This document shows, one piece after another, positions 8,622 to 15,998 of a stretch of DNA of 48,527 bases. The translations under genes and the position numbers were made by a program. This DNA comes from Flavobacteriales bacterium. GTDB taxonomy: Bacteria; Bacteroidota; Bacteroidia; Flavobacteriales_G; JALEGO01. Numbering within the stretch: the first letter of the stretch is position 1; the number at the start of each line of letters is the position of its first letter. Location of the stretch: contig JAHDHZ010000015.1 of NCBI GenBank assembly GCA_020631045.1, forward strand, positions 1-48,527, read 5' to 3'. The notes beneath the pieces were generated by a model. It ran no database searches. It was not told the DNA's origin and saw nothing but the letters and a program-made list of their open reading frames with translations.

Positions 8622-9060
8622 ATGAAAACACTAAAATCAATACTACTTACAGCTACTTCTTTAGCTATTTTTTCAAGTACAGGATGTCAAGATAGCGACG
8701 GAAATCTATATGAGAATTATAAGAATCCCTGCTCATTTTATTATAATGCAAGCTCATCTGAAGGAGCAACATGGATAGACTAATAAAGTTGAAGCTTATA
8801 TAAACTCTGAAATAATGGCACAGAATGCTCTTAACGGAGATATTAGATTGTTTAAAAAACTGCATATGTATGATGCAAATAGTAATCCATCATATGTATT
8901 TATATTCGAGAGAAAAACAGAACAACAGAATGGAACTTGGGATACAAAAACTGAAATTGAAGTGTACGATTGTAATGGGGCATCCATTCAAAATATTCAG
9001 CATGCAAATGGCTATATTTTACAGAATCAAGGATTTGAATTTAAAAAAGTCATAAGATAA
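8622..9060 (+). pseudogene. Lipoprotein gene split by a frameshift
   Basis: The first part, ATG at 8622 to TAA at 8781-8783, encodes 53 residues with a signal peptide and lipobox (IFSSTGCQDSDG). The second part is open in the next frame from about 8779 and encodes TNKVEAYINSEI followed by the 81-residue stretch that has an ATG at 8815 and stops at 9060. Removing one base near 8778 would join them into one lipoprotein of about 145 residues. The second part alone has no export signal, although it looks like the body of an exported protein (FERKTEQQNGTWDTKTEIEV). A sequencing error, a real mutation, or programmed +1 shifting are all possible. Function is unknown. Confidence 0.6.
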
Positions 9061-9082
9061 CAAAATCCTTGTTTAAGATTTG

Positions 9083-9116
9083 AAAGGCCTTTAATAGTTT
9101 ATTAGAGGCCTTTTTT
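9083..9116 (+). terminator. Intrinsic terminator after the split lipoprotein gene
   Basis: AAAGGCCTTTAATA (9083-9096) pairs with TATTAGAGGCCTTT (9100-9113) over a three-base loop, 14 pairs with one G-U, followed by a T run. It lies 23 bases after the stop at 9060. A working terminator argues that the locus was recently functional. Confidence 0.8.
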
Positions 9117-9150
9117 ATTTGTGATTTGAATTTATAGATTAACTGCCATT

Positions 9151-9348
9151 GATTCAGATCACCTCCTAATATTAAAGCACAAAATACCTATGCTCGCGCA
9201 TAGGGTTCTTTTTATTTGCACTTTTGCTCGCTTGAAGCTGACCGATTAGCTACGCTGATCCAGATCACCACTTAATATTAAAGTACAAAAACCCTATGCT
9301 CGCGCATAGGGTGCCTTTTGTTTGCACTTTTGCTCGCTTGAAGCTGAC
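9151..9348. repeat. Two direct repeats of 92 bp, each with a terminator-like hairpin
   Basis: Copies at 9151-9242 and 9257-9348 start GATTCAGATCACC and GATCCAGATCACC and end CGCTTGAAGCTGAC; the period is 106 bases. Each holds a hairpin, CCTATGC-TCGC-GCATAGG at 9187-9204 and ACCCTATGC-TCGC-GCATAGGGT at 9291-9312, with T-rich sequence on the minus-strand 3' side. Differences between copies are scattered substitutions. They probably arose by local duplication of a tRNA-terminator spacer. Confidence 0.8.
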
Positions 9349-9380
9349 GCTTCAGACTCGCAAAAGGGCAAACAAAAAGC
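9313..9380. repeat. 68-base interrupted palindrome between two terminators
   Basis: Arms 9313-9333 and 9360-9380 match as inverted repeats at 19 of 21 positions (left arm GCCTTTTGTTTGCACTTTTGC). The same axis also carries an inner stem TGAAGC-TGAC-GCTTCA at 9339-9354. Terminator-like hairpins touch or overlap both ends (9291-9312 and 9375-9403). Confidence 0.75.
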
Positions 9381-9403
9381 CCAGCGCTTCGCACTGGGCT
9401 TTT
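9375..9403 (-). terminator. Terminator of tRNA-Val(GAC)
   Basis: AAAAGCCCAG (9375-9384) pairs with CTGGGCTTTT (9394-9403), with an inner GC-TTC-GC. Read on the minus strand it is followed by a T-rich tail. It lies 11 bases beyond the 3' end of the tRNA gene. Confidence 0.8.
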
Positions 9404-9413
9404 GTACTCCATG

Positions 9414-9488
9414 TGGGCAATACTGGATTCGAACCAGTGACTTCCACCCTGTCAAGGTGACACTCTAAACCAACTGAGTTAATTGCCC
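9414..9488 (-). tRNA. tRNA-Val (anticodon GAC)
   Basis: The 75-base minus-strand gene folds as a cloverleaf. The acceptor stem is GGGCAAT paired with ATTGCCC, with discriminator A. The T arm contains GGTTCGAATCC. The anticodon stem TCACC/GGTGG closes the loop TTGACAG, giving anticodon GAC. CCA is not encoded, as is usual in Bacteroidota. It is one of two valine tRNAs here with different anticodons. Confidence 0.95.
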
Positions 9489-9612
9489 TTTAGCGCTTCA
9501 AAAATCTGCAATTTCTTCGTTGCACTTCGCTTAAAGTTTCCTCACTTACCTTAGTAAGCTCCGGTACTTTTCGTTTGTGCGCCTCGAACTTACATCTTTT
9601 TGAAGCGCTAAA
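9489..9612. repeat. 124-bp element with perfect 16-bp inverted ends between tRNA genes
   Basis: TTTAGCGCTTCAAAAA at 9489-9504 is repeated in perfect inverse at 9597-9612. The interior has a small palindrome around CTTAC/GTAAG and no ORF. The left end directly touches the 5' end of tRNA-Val(GAC). From memory, similar sequence occurs beside tRNA and other genes in Flavobacteriia, so this is probably a non-autonomous dispersed element rather than a gene. Confidence 0.7.
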
Positions 9613-9620
9613 TTTTTTCA

Positions 9621-9650
9621 AACAAAAAACCCAGTACTTCTACTGGGTTT
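9621..9650 (-). terminator. Terminator of tRNA-Val(TAC)
   Basis: AAACCCAGTA (9627-9636) pairs perfectly with TACTGGGTTT (9641-9650) over a CTTC loop, with a T-rich tail on the minus strand. It begins two bases past the tRNA 3' end, so each tRNA-Val gene has its own terminator. Confidence 0.8.
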
Positions 9651-9652
9651 AG

Positions 9653-9727
9653 TGGGCGATGAGAGACTCGAACTCCCGACCCCCTCGGTGTAAACGAGGT
9701 GCTCTGAACCAACTGAGCTAATCGCCC
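9653..9727 (-). tRNA. tRNA-Val (anticodon TAC)
   Basis: The 75-base cloverleaf has acceptor strands GGGCGAT and ATCGCCC with discriminator A. The D arm begins TAGCTCAGTTGG. The anticodon stem CCTCG/CGAGG closes the loop TTTACAC, giving TAC. The T arm holds AGTTCGAGTCT. CCA is not encoded. With the GAC isoacceptor next door, it covers the valine codon box. Confidence 0.96.
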
Positions 9728-9770
9728 TTAAAGGTGCACAAATATAAGAGCATTGAATGTTATTGCCAAA

Positions 9771-11210
9771 TTAGCTGCCAAAAACTTTGATAAACTTGCC
9801 GTTTTTTAATCTGTATTTGTTTTTTGCTATTTCTATGATCTGACCTTCTTGAAGTATTGCTAGTTCTTTTAAATCTTCTTCCATGGTATGTACACTTCCT
9901 GATGTTTTTCTGGCAAGATCTAAATATTGTGTATTTATACCATACCAACTACCGCACAAAATTACGTGCACAGGATAGCGCAATTTTTCAATCAAACCAT
10001 AATCTCGCATATTGGCAAAATTATCAGCGATTAAAATATAGTTGCCCTTCACACCATATTTCTCTTGTGCTTCAATCAAAGCCTCAATGTCGTTTTCAGG
10101 AGCATCTCCACCCCCGCCTCTCAACATGGTAAAGCTTAGCTTATCTTCTACTTTGGCATATTTAGAATCTTCTTCTAAATAAATTCCACCCGTATTGCCA
10201 ACAGGTTTTAAACGCTTGAAATCGCCGTCGTTAAAAAAATAACTCGCTTTTACATCACCACTTTTTAGATTTAATTTATGCCAAGCCATTAATTGAGTAA
10301 TGTAATGATACATGCTGCCCGTGACATCTGTGACTACTACTTGATTTTTCCAAACATTTCTCTTGAATACTTGCTCAATAAGGTTGTGCTCTTTTTTAGT
10401 TTGACTATAAAATCCACCATAACGAGATGGCGTCATTCGTTTTGAAACACTATACTTCTTTCGCCAAGCCTCATACTTCTTTTTTGAGACATGGCATTCT
10501 TCTTTTTTTGCAAAACTACTTACCGATGTTTCTGTGCGGGTGATTTGAGGCTTCATGATGGGTTTACGTTCCCACATGCTTTCTTTTTTAAAGGTAAGGC
10601 CAAGCTTATTCCAACCCATAAAATTTGGTTTGTATCTACCGTTTGGAACAAATTCTTTGTGGCGTTTTACCTTTCTATTCAAAACCGTTCGAGAAGAATC
10701 ATCAACCTGAACACAACTATCAGCTTTTAAACTTTTTAATTTAGTCAACATCGCTGCTGTTTTTTCTGCACGTTCTTTTTTAGTTTCTCTTTTTATATAT
10801 TCAACCAAAAAACCGTGAAAACAATTTTTAGCCGCTTCTCTATCTTTTACTTTTTGAGCCCTTACCAGAAACTTAATCGGCTTTTCTTTAAAGCTCGGAC
10901 AAACCTTAAACAAGCTTTCGAAACGCATCTTGTTTAATTTGGGCTGAGAAAAACTGCCTGATTCTTGGTAATCTGAATAGTATAAAACGATGCGAATTAC
11001 TTGAAGTTGATTAAGGTTTTTATAATCTCTTTCAAAAGAAGACGAGTCAAAATTCATATGCATAAAAGTTTGGTTTGCAAATTGCGCATCACCATCAATC
11101 GGATTGACAAACTGAGGTTTTATTGACAAAAGGTCTTGAATTTCTATCTGAGCTTTGAAATTTGTTTTTCTGACCAAAATAATTAAGAGTAAGATGAATA
11201 GCTTTTTCAT
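9771..11210 (-). CDS. Exported von Willebrand A-like domain protein
   Basis: The 479-residue protein has an N-terminal hydrophobic signal (MKKLFILLLIILVRKTNFKAQ). The C-terminal third contains VVVTDVTGSMYHYITQLMAW, a DxTGS variant of the DxSxS metal-adhesion motif at the start of a VWA domain. It then continues with KASYFFNDGD, a Gly-rich RGGGGDAPEND and KGNYILIADNFANMRDYG, consistent with the alternating strands and helices of the fold. The middle is Lys/Arg-rich. No sorting domain or membrane anchor is seen at the C-terminus, so it is probably periplasmic. It faces away from the ECF sigma gene, with about 108 bases between starts. A role in metal-dependent protein binding is inferred; the partner is unknown. 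Confidence 0.75.
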   Translation of the reverse strand: MKKLFILLLIILVRKTNFKAQIEIQDLLSIKPQFVNPIDGDAQFANQTFMHMNFDSSSFERDYKNLNQLQVIRIVLYYSDYQESGSFSQPKLNKMRFESLFKVCPSFKEKPIKFLVRAQKVKDREAAKNCFHGFLVEYIKRETKKERAEKTAAMLTKLKSLKADSCVQVDDSSRTVLNRKVKRHKEFVPNGRYKPNFMGWNKLGLTFKKESMWERKPIMKPQITRTETSVSSFAKKEECHVSKKKYEAWRKKYSVSKRMTPSRYGGFYSQTKKEHNLIEQVFKRNVWKNQVVVTDVTGSMYHYITQLMAWHKLNLKSGDVKASYFFNDGDFKRLKPVGNTGGIYLEEDSKYAKVEDKLSFTMLRGGGGDAPENDIEALIEAQEKYGVKGNYILIADNFANMRDYGLIEKLRYPVHVILCGSWYGINTQYLDLARKTSGSVHTMEEDLKELAILQEGQIIEIAKNKYRLKNGKFIKVFGS

Positions 11211-11318
11211 AGTTATTTATTTACTCCTATAATGCACTAGCTTTAATTTGTTACAGAATTAAAAAATTTAAAAAAAGGCTGTATCTTTTTTGCATCTCAT
11301 AGTTATAGGTTCAAATAA

Positions 11319-11879
11319 ATGCCCATGAGACTATTTAGAAGAAATACATTAAGTGAGGCTGAGATCATTGAAAAAGCAAAGCACTCAAAAGAATACTTTG
11401 GTATGTTGTACAACACTTACCACCACCGTATTTTTTGCTTTATTTTCAAACGCATCGAAGATGAGCAATCAGCTGCAGACGTCACCTCTCAAGTTTTTAT
11501 AAAAGCTTTTTTAAATATTAAAAAGTTTGAATACAAAGGTTATTCTATTTCTTCTTGGTTTTTCAGAATTGCGATTAATGAGTGTAATGCTTTCTTTAGA
11601 AAAAAAGCCAAGGTGCGCATCATCAGTATTGACGATGCAGGTATAAAAGCCTTAAATGATCAGTCAGAAGTACAAGAAGAAAATCCCTTAAGTCCTGATG
11701 ATTTAGCTATTGGTTTATCAGCTCTTTCAGAAGAAGATTTAAACCTGATTGAACTACGTTATTTTGAAAAACTCTCTTTTAAGGAGATTGCTGAAATTTT
11801 GGGCATTACTGAAAACAATGCAAAGGTGAGGGCGTATAGAATCTTGGGTAAACTCAAAAAGAATATTGAATCTAAATAA
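11319..11879 (+). CDS. ECF-family RNA polymerase sigma factor (module 1)
   Basis: The 186-residue protein has sigma region 2 at about residues 25-95 (YHHRIFCFIFKRIEDEQSAAD, then SSWFFRIAINECNAFFRK) and region 4 at about 135-185 (LIELRYFEKLSFKEIAEILG), with no region 1 or 3. That is the ECF (group 4) layout. It would direct RNA polymerase to a small regulon when released from an inhibitor. The next gene, seven bases on, encodes a small single-pass membrane protein that could be a reduced anti-sigma factor. A second sigma/membrane-protein pair lies 1.2 kb downstream. I do not know its target promoters. Confidence 0.9.
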   Translation: MPMRLFRRNTLSEAEIIEKAKHSKEYFGMLYNTYHHRIFCFIFKRIEDEQSAADVTSQVFIKAFLNIKKFEYKGYSISSWFFRIAINECNAFFRKKAKVRIISIDDAGIKALNDQSEVQEENPLSPDDLAIGLSALSEEDLNLIELRYFEKLSFKEIAEILGITENNAKVRAYRILGKLKKNIESK

Positions 11880-11886
11880 GTGAAAG

Positions 11887-12141
11887 ATGAAGAATAGAAA
11901 AGTAAAATTTAACCGTACTATGCCTTCAGAGCAGCAAACAGCTCAATATAAAAATTTTGATTCCGTCTATGGCAAATTTCAAAAAGTACAACAAAGTAGA
12001 GGCTCTTTTAAAAACCGCTCTTTTTATTTGGGTGGAATGATTATTGTCTTAGTGGCTTTATTGGTGATTTTATCCTCACAAAGAGAAAATAAAAGTAAAA
12101 AACCTACTGAACAACAAAAGCAAGTATTAAATCAGCTCTAG
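11887..12141 (+). CDS. Small single-pass membrane protein after the sigma gene (possible anti-sigma)
   Basis: This 84-residue protein has a basic cytoplasmic N-terminus of about 45 residues, one hydrophobic segment (LGGMIIVLVALLVILSS) and a short 20-residue Lys/Gln-rich tail. It has the same order as the first 75 residues of the membrane protein encoded at 13603, which follows the second sigma gene, but lacks the large extracytoplasmic region. It could be a minimal anti-sigma factor whose cytoplasmic part binds the sigma encoded just upstream, or a truncated remnant of a longer one. There is no direct evidence of sigma binding. Confidence 0.65.
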   Translation: MKNRKVKFNRTMPSEQQTAQYKNFDSVYGKFQKVQQSRGSFKNRSFYLGGMIIVLVALLVILSSQRENKSKKPTEQQKQVLNQL

Positions 12142-12181
12142 TTTTTGATTCAGTGAATCGAATCATAAAAAGTGTAACTTC

Positions 12182-13018
12182 ATGGTAATGAAATTTACAG
12201 TTAAACTTCTGGGCGGTTTTTTAAATATTCTAAACACATTATTACCTTCTATAGGTACTAAAATAGCTTATTATATCTTTTGCTACCCTATTAAATTTAA
12301 ACTCCAACCCAGACAAATAAATTATTTAAAAAAGCATCTACAAGGTTACATTGAATTCGACGATCAAAAAGTAGCACTTTATAAATTTGGTAAAGGCCCA
12401 AAAATCATTCTTTTCTTACACGGTTGGAGAAGCAATGCTTACCGTTGGAAAAACTTCATCAAAGCTTTAGACCATCAAGAATTCACTTGCTTCGCCATTG
12501 ATGCTCCCGCCCACGGCCTCTCCTCCACCAAAACCTGCAATATTCCCATTTACACCAAGGCCATATACCAAACCTTACAAAATATCCCCCCACCTAACGC
12601 AATAGTGGGCCACTCTTTCGGGTGCATTTCTACACTTTACCTGTACAACAAGCACCCTGAAGTAATTCCACCTAAAACTGTCTTGCTTGCCTCTCCAGGC
12701 AAAGCTCAAGACTTTGTTGATTTTTATCAAAATGCTCTAAGTCTGTCTGAGCGCACCATGCAATATTTAGTACAGTACTTTATAGATAAATTTGGTGTTT
12801 CTATCGACTATTTTGATGTTTCCACCTTAGTAAAAGGCTATGTTCAAGAATGTTTAATTGTACACGACAAACAAGATAAAGACGTTGATGTTCAATATGC
12901 TTATACCATTCAAAAACGCTGGAAAAACTCAGAACTACTCATAACTGAAGGCTATGGCCACAAGCTTACTCAGCCTGAGATTATTGAAAAAGCAGGTGGG
13001 TTTGTAACAAAAAACTAA
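12182..13018 (+). CDS. Alpha/beta hydrolase
   Basis: The 278-residue protein has the alpha/beta-hydrolase layout: an oxyanion-region LHGWRSNAYRW, the nucleophile elbow AIVGHSFGCIS with the serine in GHSFG, a likely acid in LIVHDKQDKDVD, and a C-terminal histidine in GYGHKLTQPE. The hydrophobic N-terminus (LLGGFLNILNTLLP) may be a membrane-associating segment. There are two possible starts two codons apart (ATG at 12182 or 12188). It sits between the two sigma modules on the same strand and may belong to the same transcript. The substrate is not predictable; esterase or lipase-like activity is likely. Confidence 0.87.
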   Translation: MVMKFTVKLLGGFLNILNTLLPSIGTKIAYYIFCYPIKFKLQPRQINYLKKHLQGYIEFDDQKVALYKFGKGPKIILFLHGWRSNAYRWKNFIKALDHQEFTCFAIDAPAHGLSSTKTCNIPIYTKAIYQTLQNIPPPNAIVGHSFGCISTLYLYNKHPEVIPPKTVLLASPGKAQDFVDFYQNALSLSERTMQYLVQYFIDKFGVSIDYFDVSTLVKGYVQECLIVHDKQDKDVDVQYAYTIQKRWKNSELLITEGYGHKLTQPEIIEKAGGFVTKN

Positions 13019-13055
13019 CCTTTCGTTACCCCTTTGAAAAAACTACTACAAGTCT

Positions 13056-13610
13056 ATGTTTAAAATTAAAAAACAACTCATAAGTGAGGTAGACCAAATT
13101 AAGTTGGCACAGCAAAATCCAAAAGATTTTGAGCCACTTTATAAAAAGTATTTCTTACAGATCTACAAATTTGTCTACTCAAGAATTGGTTCTGAGAGTA
13201 ATGCTAAAGAAATTACTTCTTTGGCTTTCACAAAGGCCTTAGTAAATGTTGGTAAATACAAAGACAAAGGTTTCCCTTTTTCTTCTTGGTTGTACCGCAT
13301 TGCAAGAAATGAAATCAACGATTTTTACCGCCGAAATCAAAAACAAAAATGCTCAGTGGTGAGCACTGAAGAATTGTTTCATTTAAAAGATGAGATTGAT
13401 GTGCATCATGACCATAGTGATGAACGCATGCAAAAATTAGTGGTTTTACTCAACAGCTTAGAAGAAGATGAAATAGAACTTATCGAGCTTAAATATTTTG
13501 AGAAAAGACCTTATAAAGAGATCGCTGAAATCACCGGATTATCAGAGAGTAATGTAAGGGTAAAAACCCATCGTATTGTGCAAAAACTAAAAACTAAAAA
13601 TAATGGCTAA
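13056..13610 (+). CDS. ECF-family RNA polymerase sigma factor (module 2)
   Basis: The 184-residue protein is a paralogue of the sigma at 11319. It has region 2 (FEPLYKKYFLQIYKFVYSRI, then SSWLYRIARNEINDFYRR) and region 4 (LIELKYFEKRPYKEIAEITG, then SESNVRVKTHRIVQKLK). The two proteins share SSW-RIA-NE and LIEL-YFEK-KEIAEI, which suggests an old duplication. The stop overlaps the start of the membrane-protein gene by eight bases, a typical sigma/anti-sigma coupling. It probably controls envelope genes, perhaps including its own operon. Confidence 0.9.
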   Translation: MFKIKKQLISEVDQIKLAQQNPKDFEPLYKKYFLQIYKFVYSRIGSESNAKEITSLAFTKALVNVGKYKDKGFPFSSWLYRIARNEINDFYRRNQKQKCSVVSTEELFHLKDEIDVHHDHSDERMQKLVVLLNSLEEDEIELIELKYFEKRPYKEIAEITGLSESNVRVKTHRIVQKLKTKNNG

Positions 13611-15243
13611 TATCAAGATCGACAACAACAAGCAACAGCATTTTGAAAAAATCAAGGCCGAAAATTTAGATTTTTCAGCTGTATTAGAAAATGCCTCTAA
13701 GGTGAAAAAGTGGGGGTTAAAAACCTATTTGTTAAATGGCTTAGTTTGCCTTGCGATTTTGGGTGGATTGCTTGCGCTTTTTAACAAAAAGAAAAATACG
13801 CCATCAACTAATAAACAAGAGGTAAAAACAGAGCTTTATGGATTTGCCGCTCCGCTAGAAGACCACAAGGTGGGCTTTGAGCAGTATCAAGTCAAACTAA
13901 AGACTGATGAGCCTACTGAGGTTATGACCAAAGAGGGTACAAAAATTGTGATTCCATCTCAGGGCTTATTAAACCAGGATGGAAGCCCAGTAAAAGGTGA
14001 AATCACCGTAAAGTATCGTTCTTTCAAAGATTTAAAAACCATTATGCAATCGGGTATTCCTATGGTATATGATTCTGCTGGAGTCGCTCGCGTGTTTGAA
14101 TCAGCAGGTATGTTTGAATTGTATGCCTTGCAAAACGATAAGCTTTTGAGCATTGCTAAGGGCAAATCTGTTGAAGTGCAAATGACTTCTAATCATTTAG
14201 GAGATTACTTCAATCAATACTATTTAGATCCTGAAACAAAAGCGTGGAGGTATACAGGCAAAGATACAGCGGGTAGTGTTTCTTTTGCAGATGTACAGGT
14301 ATATGAGGCAGCCTTAGATGTAGAGTTGCAAAAATTAGAGGCTTCAAAACCTTTAATGCCTAAACGCGTAGATGAGCAAAAGCCCTTCATTAAATTGAAT
14401 TTTAACCAAAAAGCATATCCCGAACTGGCGGCATTTAAAGATGTGCGTTTTCAAATACATGAGAGCGAACAAAACTTTGATGCTGATTACGCCAAAGAGT
14501 CTTGGAGCAATGTGGCTATCAATAGAGCCTTGAAAAGTGAAATTTACAATTTATGTTTTTCAAAAAAGGCGCGTGAAGAGTTATGTTTTAAAACTACTCC
14601 AGTAGTTTCAGGGCGCAGTTTTAACACCTCAAAGCGCATGGCTGATAAAATGCTTGAGCAATACAATCAAAAACGTGCGGCTATTAAAAAGGCTAGAGCT
14701 GAGGCTAAGCGTTATTTGATGATTCGATCATCTGAATTAGAAGCCCAAAAAGACAGCAATGCTCAAGAAATTGCCGCTAGAGAATTTATTGATACAGCCG
14801 GAATTTCTATTCAAGGAGGCAGAATGGTACGCGCTAATTTAAGTGCTTCGCCAATCAGGGTATTTCGCATTATGGGTTTTGGTATTTGGAATTGTGATTT
14901 TCCATCAAAAGTGCCCAATCCTGTAGTTTCTAAATTGCGTTTAGCCGATCAAAATGGCACTATTTTAGATGCCCCAAGAATGCAGGTATATGTAGTAGAT
15001 ATAAAACGCAATATGTTATACGGCCATAGAGTTCAGCATGCAGAAATTGCAGCGAGATACAACAATGAAGACGAACCAAAGAACATGCTTTGGGCAACCT
15101 TGGGTGATCGGGTATATTATTATTCAGCTGATGATTTCAACACCCTTGAAGTGGGCAATGCCTTCACAAAAACAATTCAGCTTAATCAAATGTCAGCCAA
15201 ATCTTTTGTAAACCTTACTGACGATGAAATTTTTAATCTATGA
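13603..15243 (+). CDS. Single-pass membrane protein with ZU5-like extracytoplasmic domain (candidate anti-sigma)
   Basis: This 546-residue protein has a cytoplasmic N-terminus of about 40 residues, a transmembrane helix near 41-60 (LLNGLVCLAILGGLLALF) and a long periplasmic part. Residues from about 100 to 200 resemble a ZU5-like domain: TKEGTKIVIPSQGLLNQDGS, GEITVKYRSF and ESAGMFELYAL. The same pattern occurs in the OmpA protein at 16907. Later there is a charged helical stretch of Lys/Arg/Glu/Ala around residues 350-385. Position, overlap with the sigma gene and topology fit an anti-sigma factor whose periplasmic domain senses the envelope. I see no known anti-sigma domain (zinc-binding or FecR), so the role is inferred. 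Confidence 0.75.
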   Translation: MANIKIDNNKQQHFEKIKAENLDFSAVLENASKVKKWGLKTYLLNGLVCLAILGGLLALFNKKKNTPSTNKQEVKTELYGFAAPLEDHKVGFEQYQVKLKTDEPTEVMTKEGTKIVIPSQGLLNQDGSPVKGEITVKYRSFKDLKTIMQSGIPMVYDSAGVARVFESAGMFELYALQNDKLLSIAKGKSVEVQMTSNHLGDYFNQYYLDPETKAWRYTGKDTAGSVSFADVQVYEAALDVELQKLEASKPLMPKRVDEQKPFIKLNFNQKAYPELAAFKDVRFQIHESEQNFDADYAKESWSNVAINRALKSEIYNLCFSKKAREELCFKTTPVVSGRSFNTSKRMADKMLEQYNQKRAAIKKARAEAKRYLMIRSSELEAQKDSNAQEIAAREFIDTAGISIQGGRMVRANLSASPIRVFRIMGFGIWNCDFPSKVPNPVVSKLRLADQNGTILDAPRMQVYVVDIKRNMLYGHRVQHAEIAARYNNEDEPKNMLWATLGDRVYYYSADDFNTLEVGNAFTKTIQLNQMSAKSFVNLTDDEIFNL

Positions 15244-15932
15244 GAATACTTCTTTTTACATATTTCAGTATGTTAATCGCCTTTTCAGGAGTTAGCCAAG
15301 AACATACCTTTAACATTAAAAAAGAGTCACAAACTATCTATATAAATACCCAATATGCCAGTTTGTTTCGCAATGCTTTACATCCATTTAGGTATACCCT
15401 GAGCAATCAAGATACAGCTGGGTATAAGCTGAATTTAATCGGTGGAGAGGTGATTGAAAAAGACAGTGGGCTATTTTTAAAACCAATGGCGATTCCAGAA
15501 GTGTTGCTTGAAATCATAGATCCAGAAGGTAATGTAGTGTACACAAAACAGTACCCCGTTCGCCCAGAACCTCAAGCAATGATAGCAGGTGCTCGAACAG
15601 ATTCTGTACTGCTTGATATGATTTTATTGACCAATCGCATTTATGCAAAATCAGCCAACTTGAAGCCTTTTCGAGTAAAGTCTTTTGAAGTAATTTATGG
15701 TGATCGCATTCGAAAGCTCAAAGGAGATAAACTCAAAGGGCAGGCTAGAATAGACATTTCAAATTTACCTGAAGGATCATTAATTGAGTTCAGAAACATC
15801 ATAATTGAAGTATTTGATGCTTTAGAGCTTGAAATTGCACCTTATTTTGTTACCATGAATCGCGTAAACCCATTAAAAAGCACACGCTTAGAGTTAAACT
15901 ATCAAGGAGAAGACAACAGATTCGAAGACTAA
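15240..15932 (+). CDS. Exported protein of unknown function, end of sigma operon
   Basis: The 230-residue protein has a signal peptide (MRILLFTYFSMLIAFSGVSQ). Its start overlaps the stop of the membrane-protein gene by four bases (ATGA), so it belongs to the same operon. The body is beta-rich, with KPFRVKSFEVIYGDRI and ARIDISNLPEGSLIEFRN near the C-terminus. This faintly recalls the C-terminal domains of GldM-like proteins, but only by eye and with low weight. It may be a soluble periplasmic partner for the sensor encoded just upstream. Confidence 0.7.
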   Translation: MRILLFTYFSMLIAFSGVSQEHTFNIKKESQTIYINTQYASLFRNALHPFRYTLSNQDTAGYKLNLIGGEVIEKDSGLFLKPMAIPEVLLEIIDPEGNVVYTKQYPVRPEPQAMIAGARTDSVLLDMILLTNRIYAKSANLKPFRVKSFEVIYGDRIRKLKGDKLKGQARIDISNLPEGSLIEFRNIIIEVFDALELEIAPYFVTMNRVNPLKSTRLELNYQGEDNRFED

Positions 15933-15998
15933 TTTATATAGTTTCTTATATTACCGTATCTATTTTAAAAATCTACGTTATAAGATAAACTCACCATT

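Noticed and set aside
8825-9055. A second open frame over the split lipoprotein region
   Set aside because: It is an alternative frame of the real second part; the composition is poor in expected exported-protein features.
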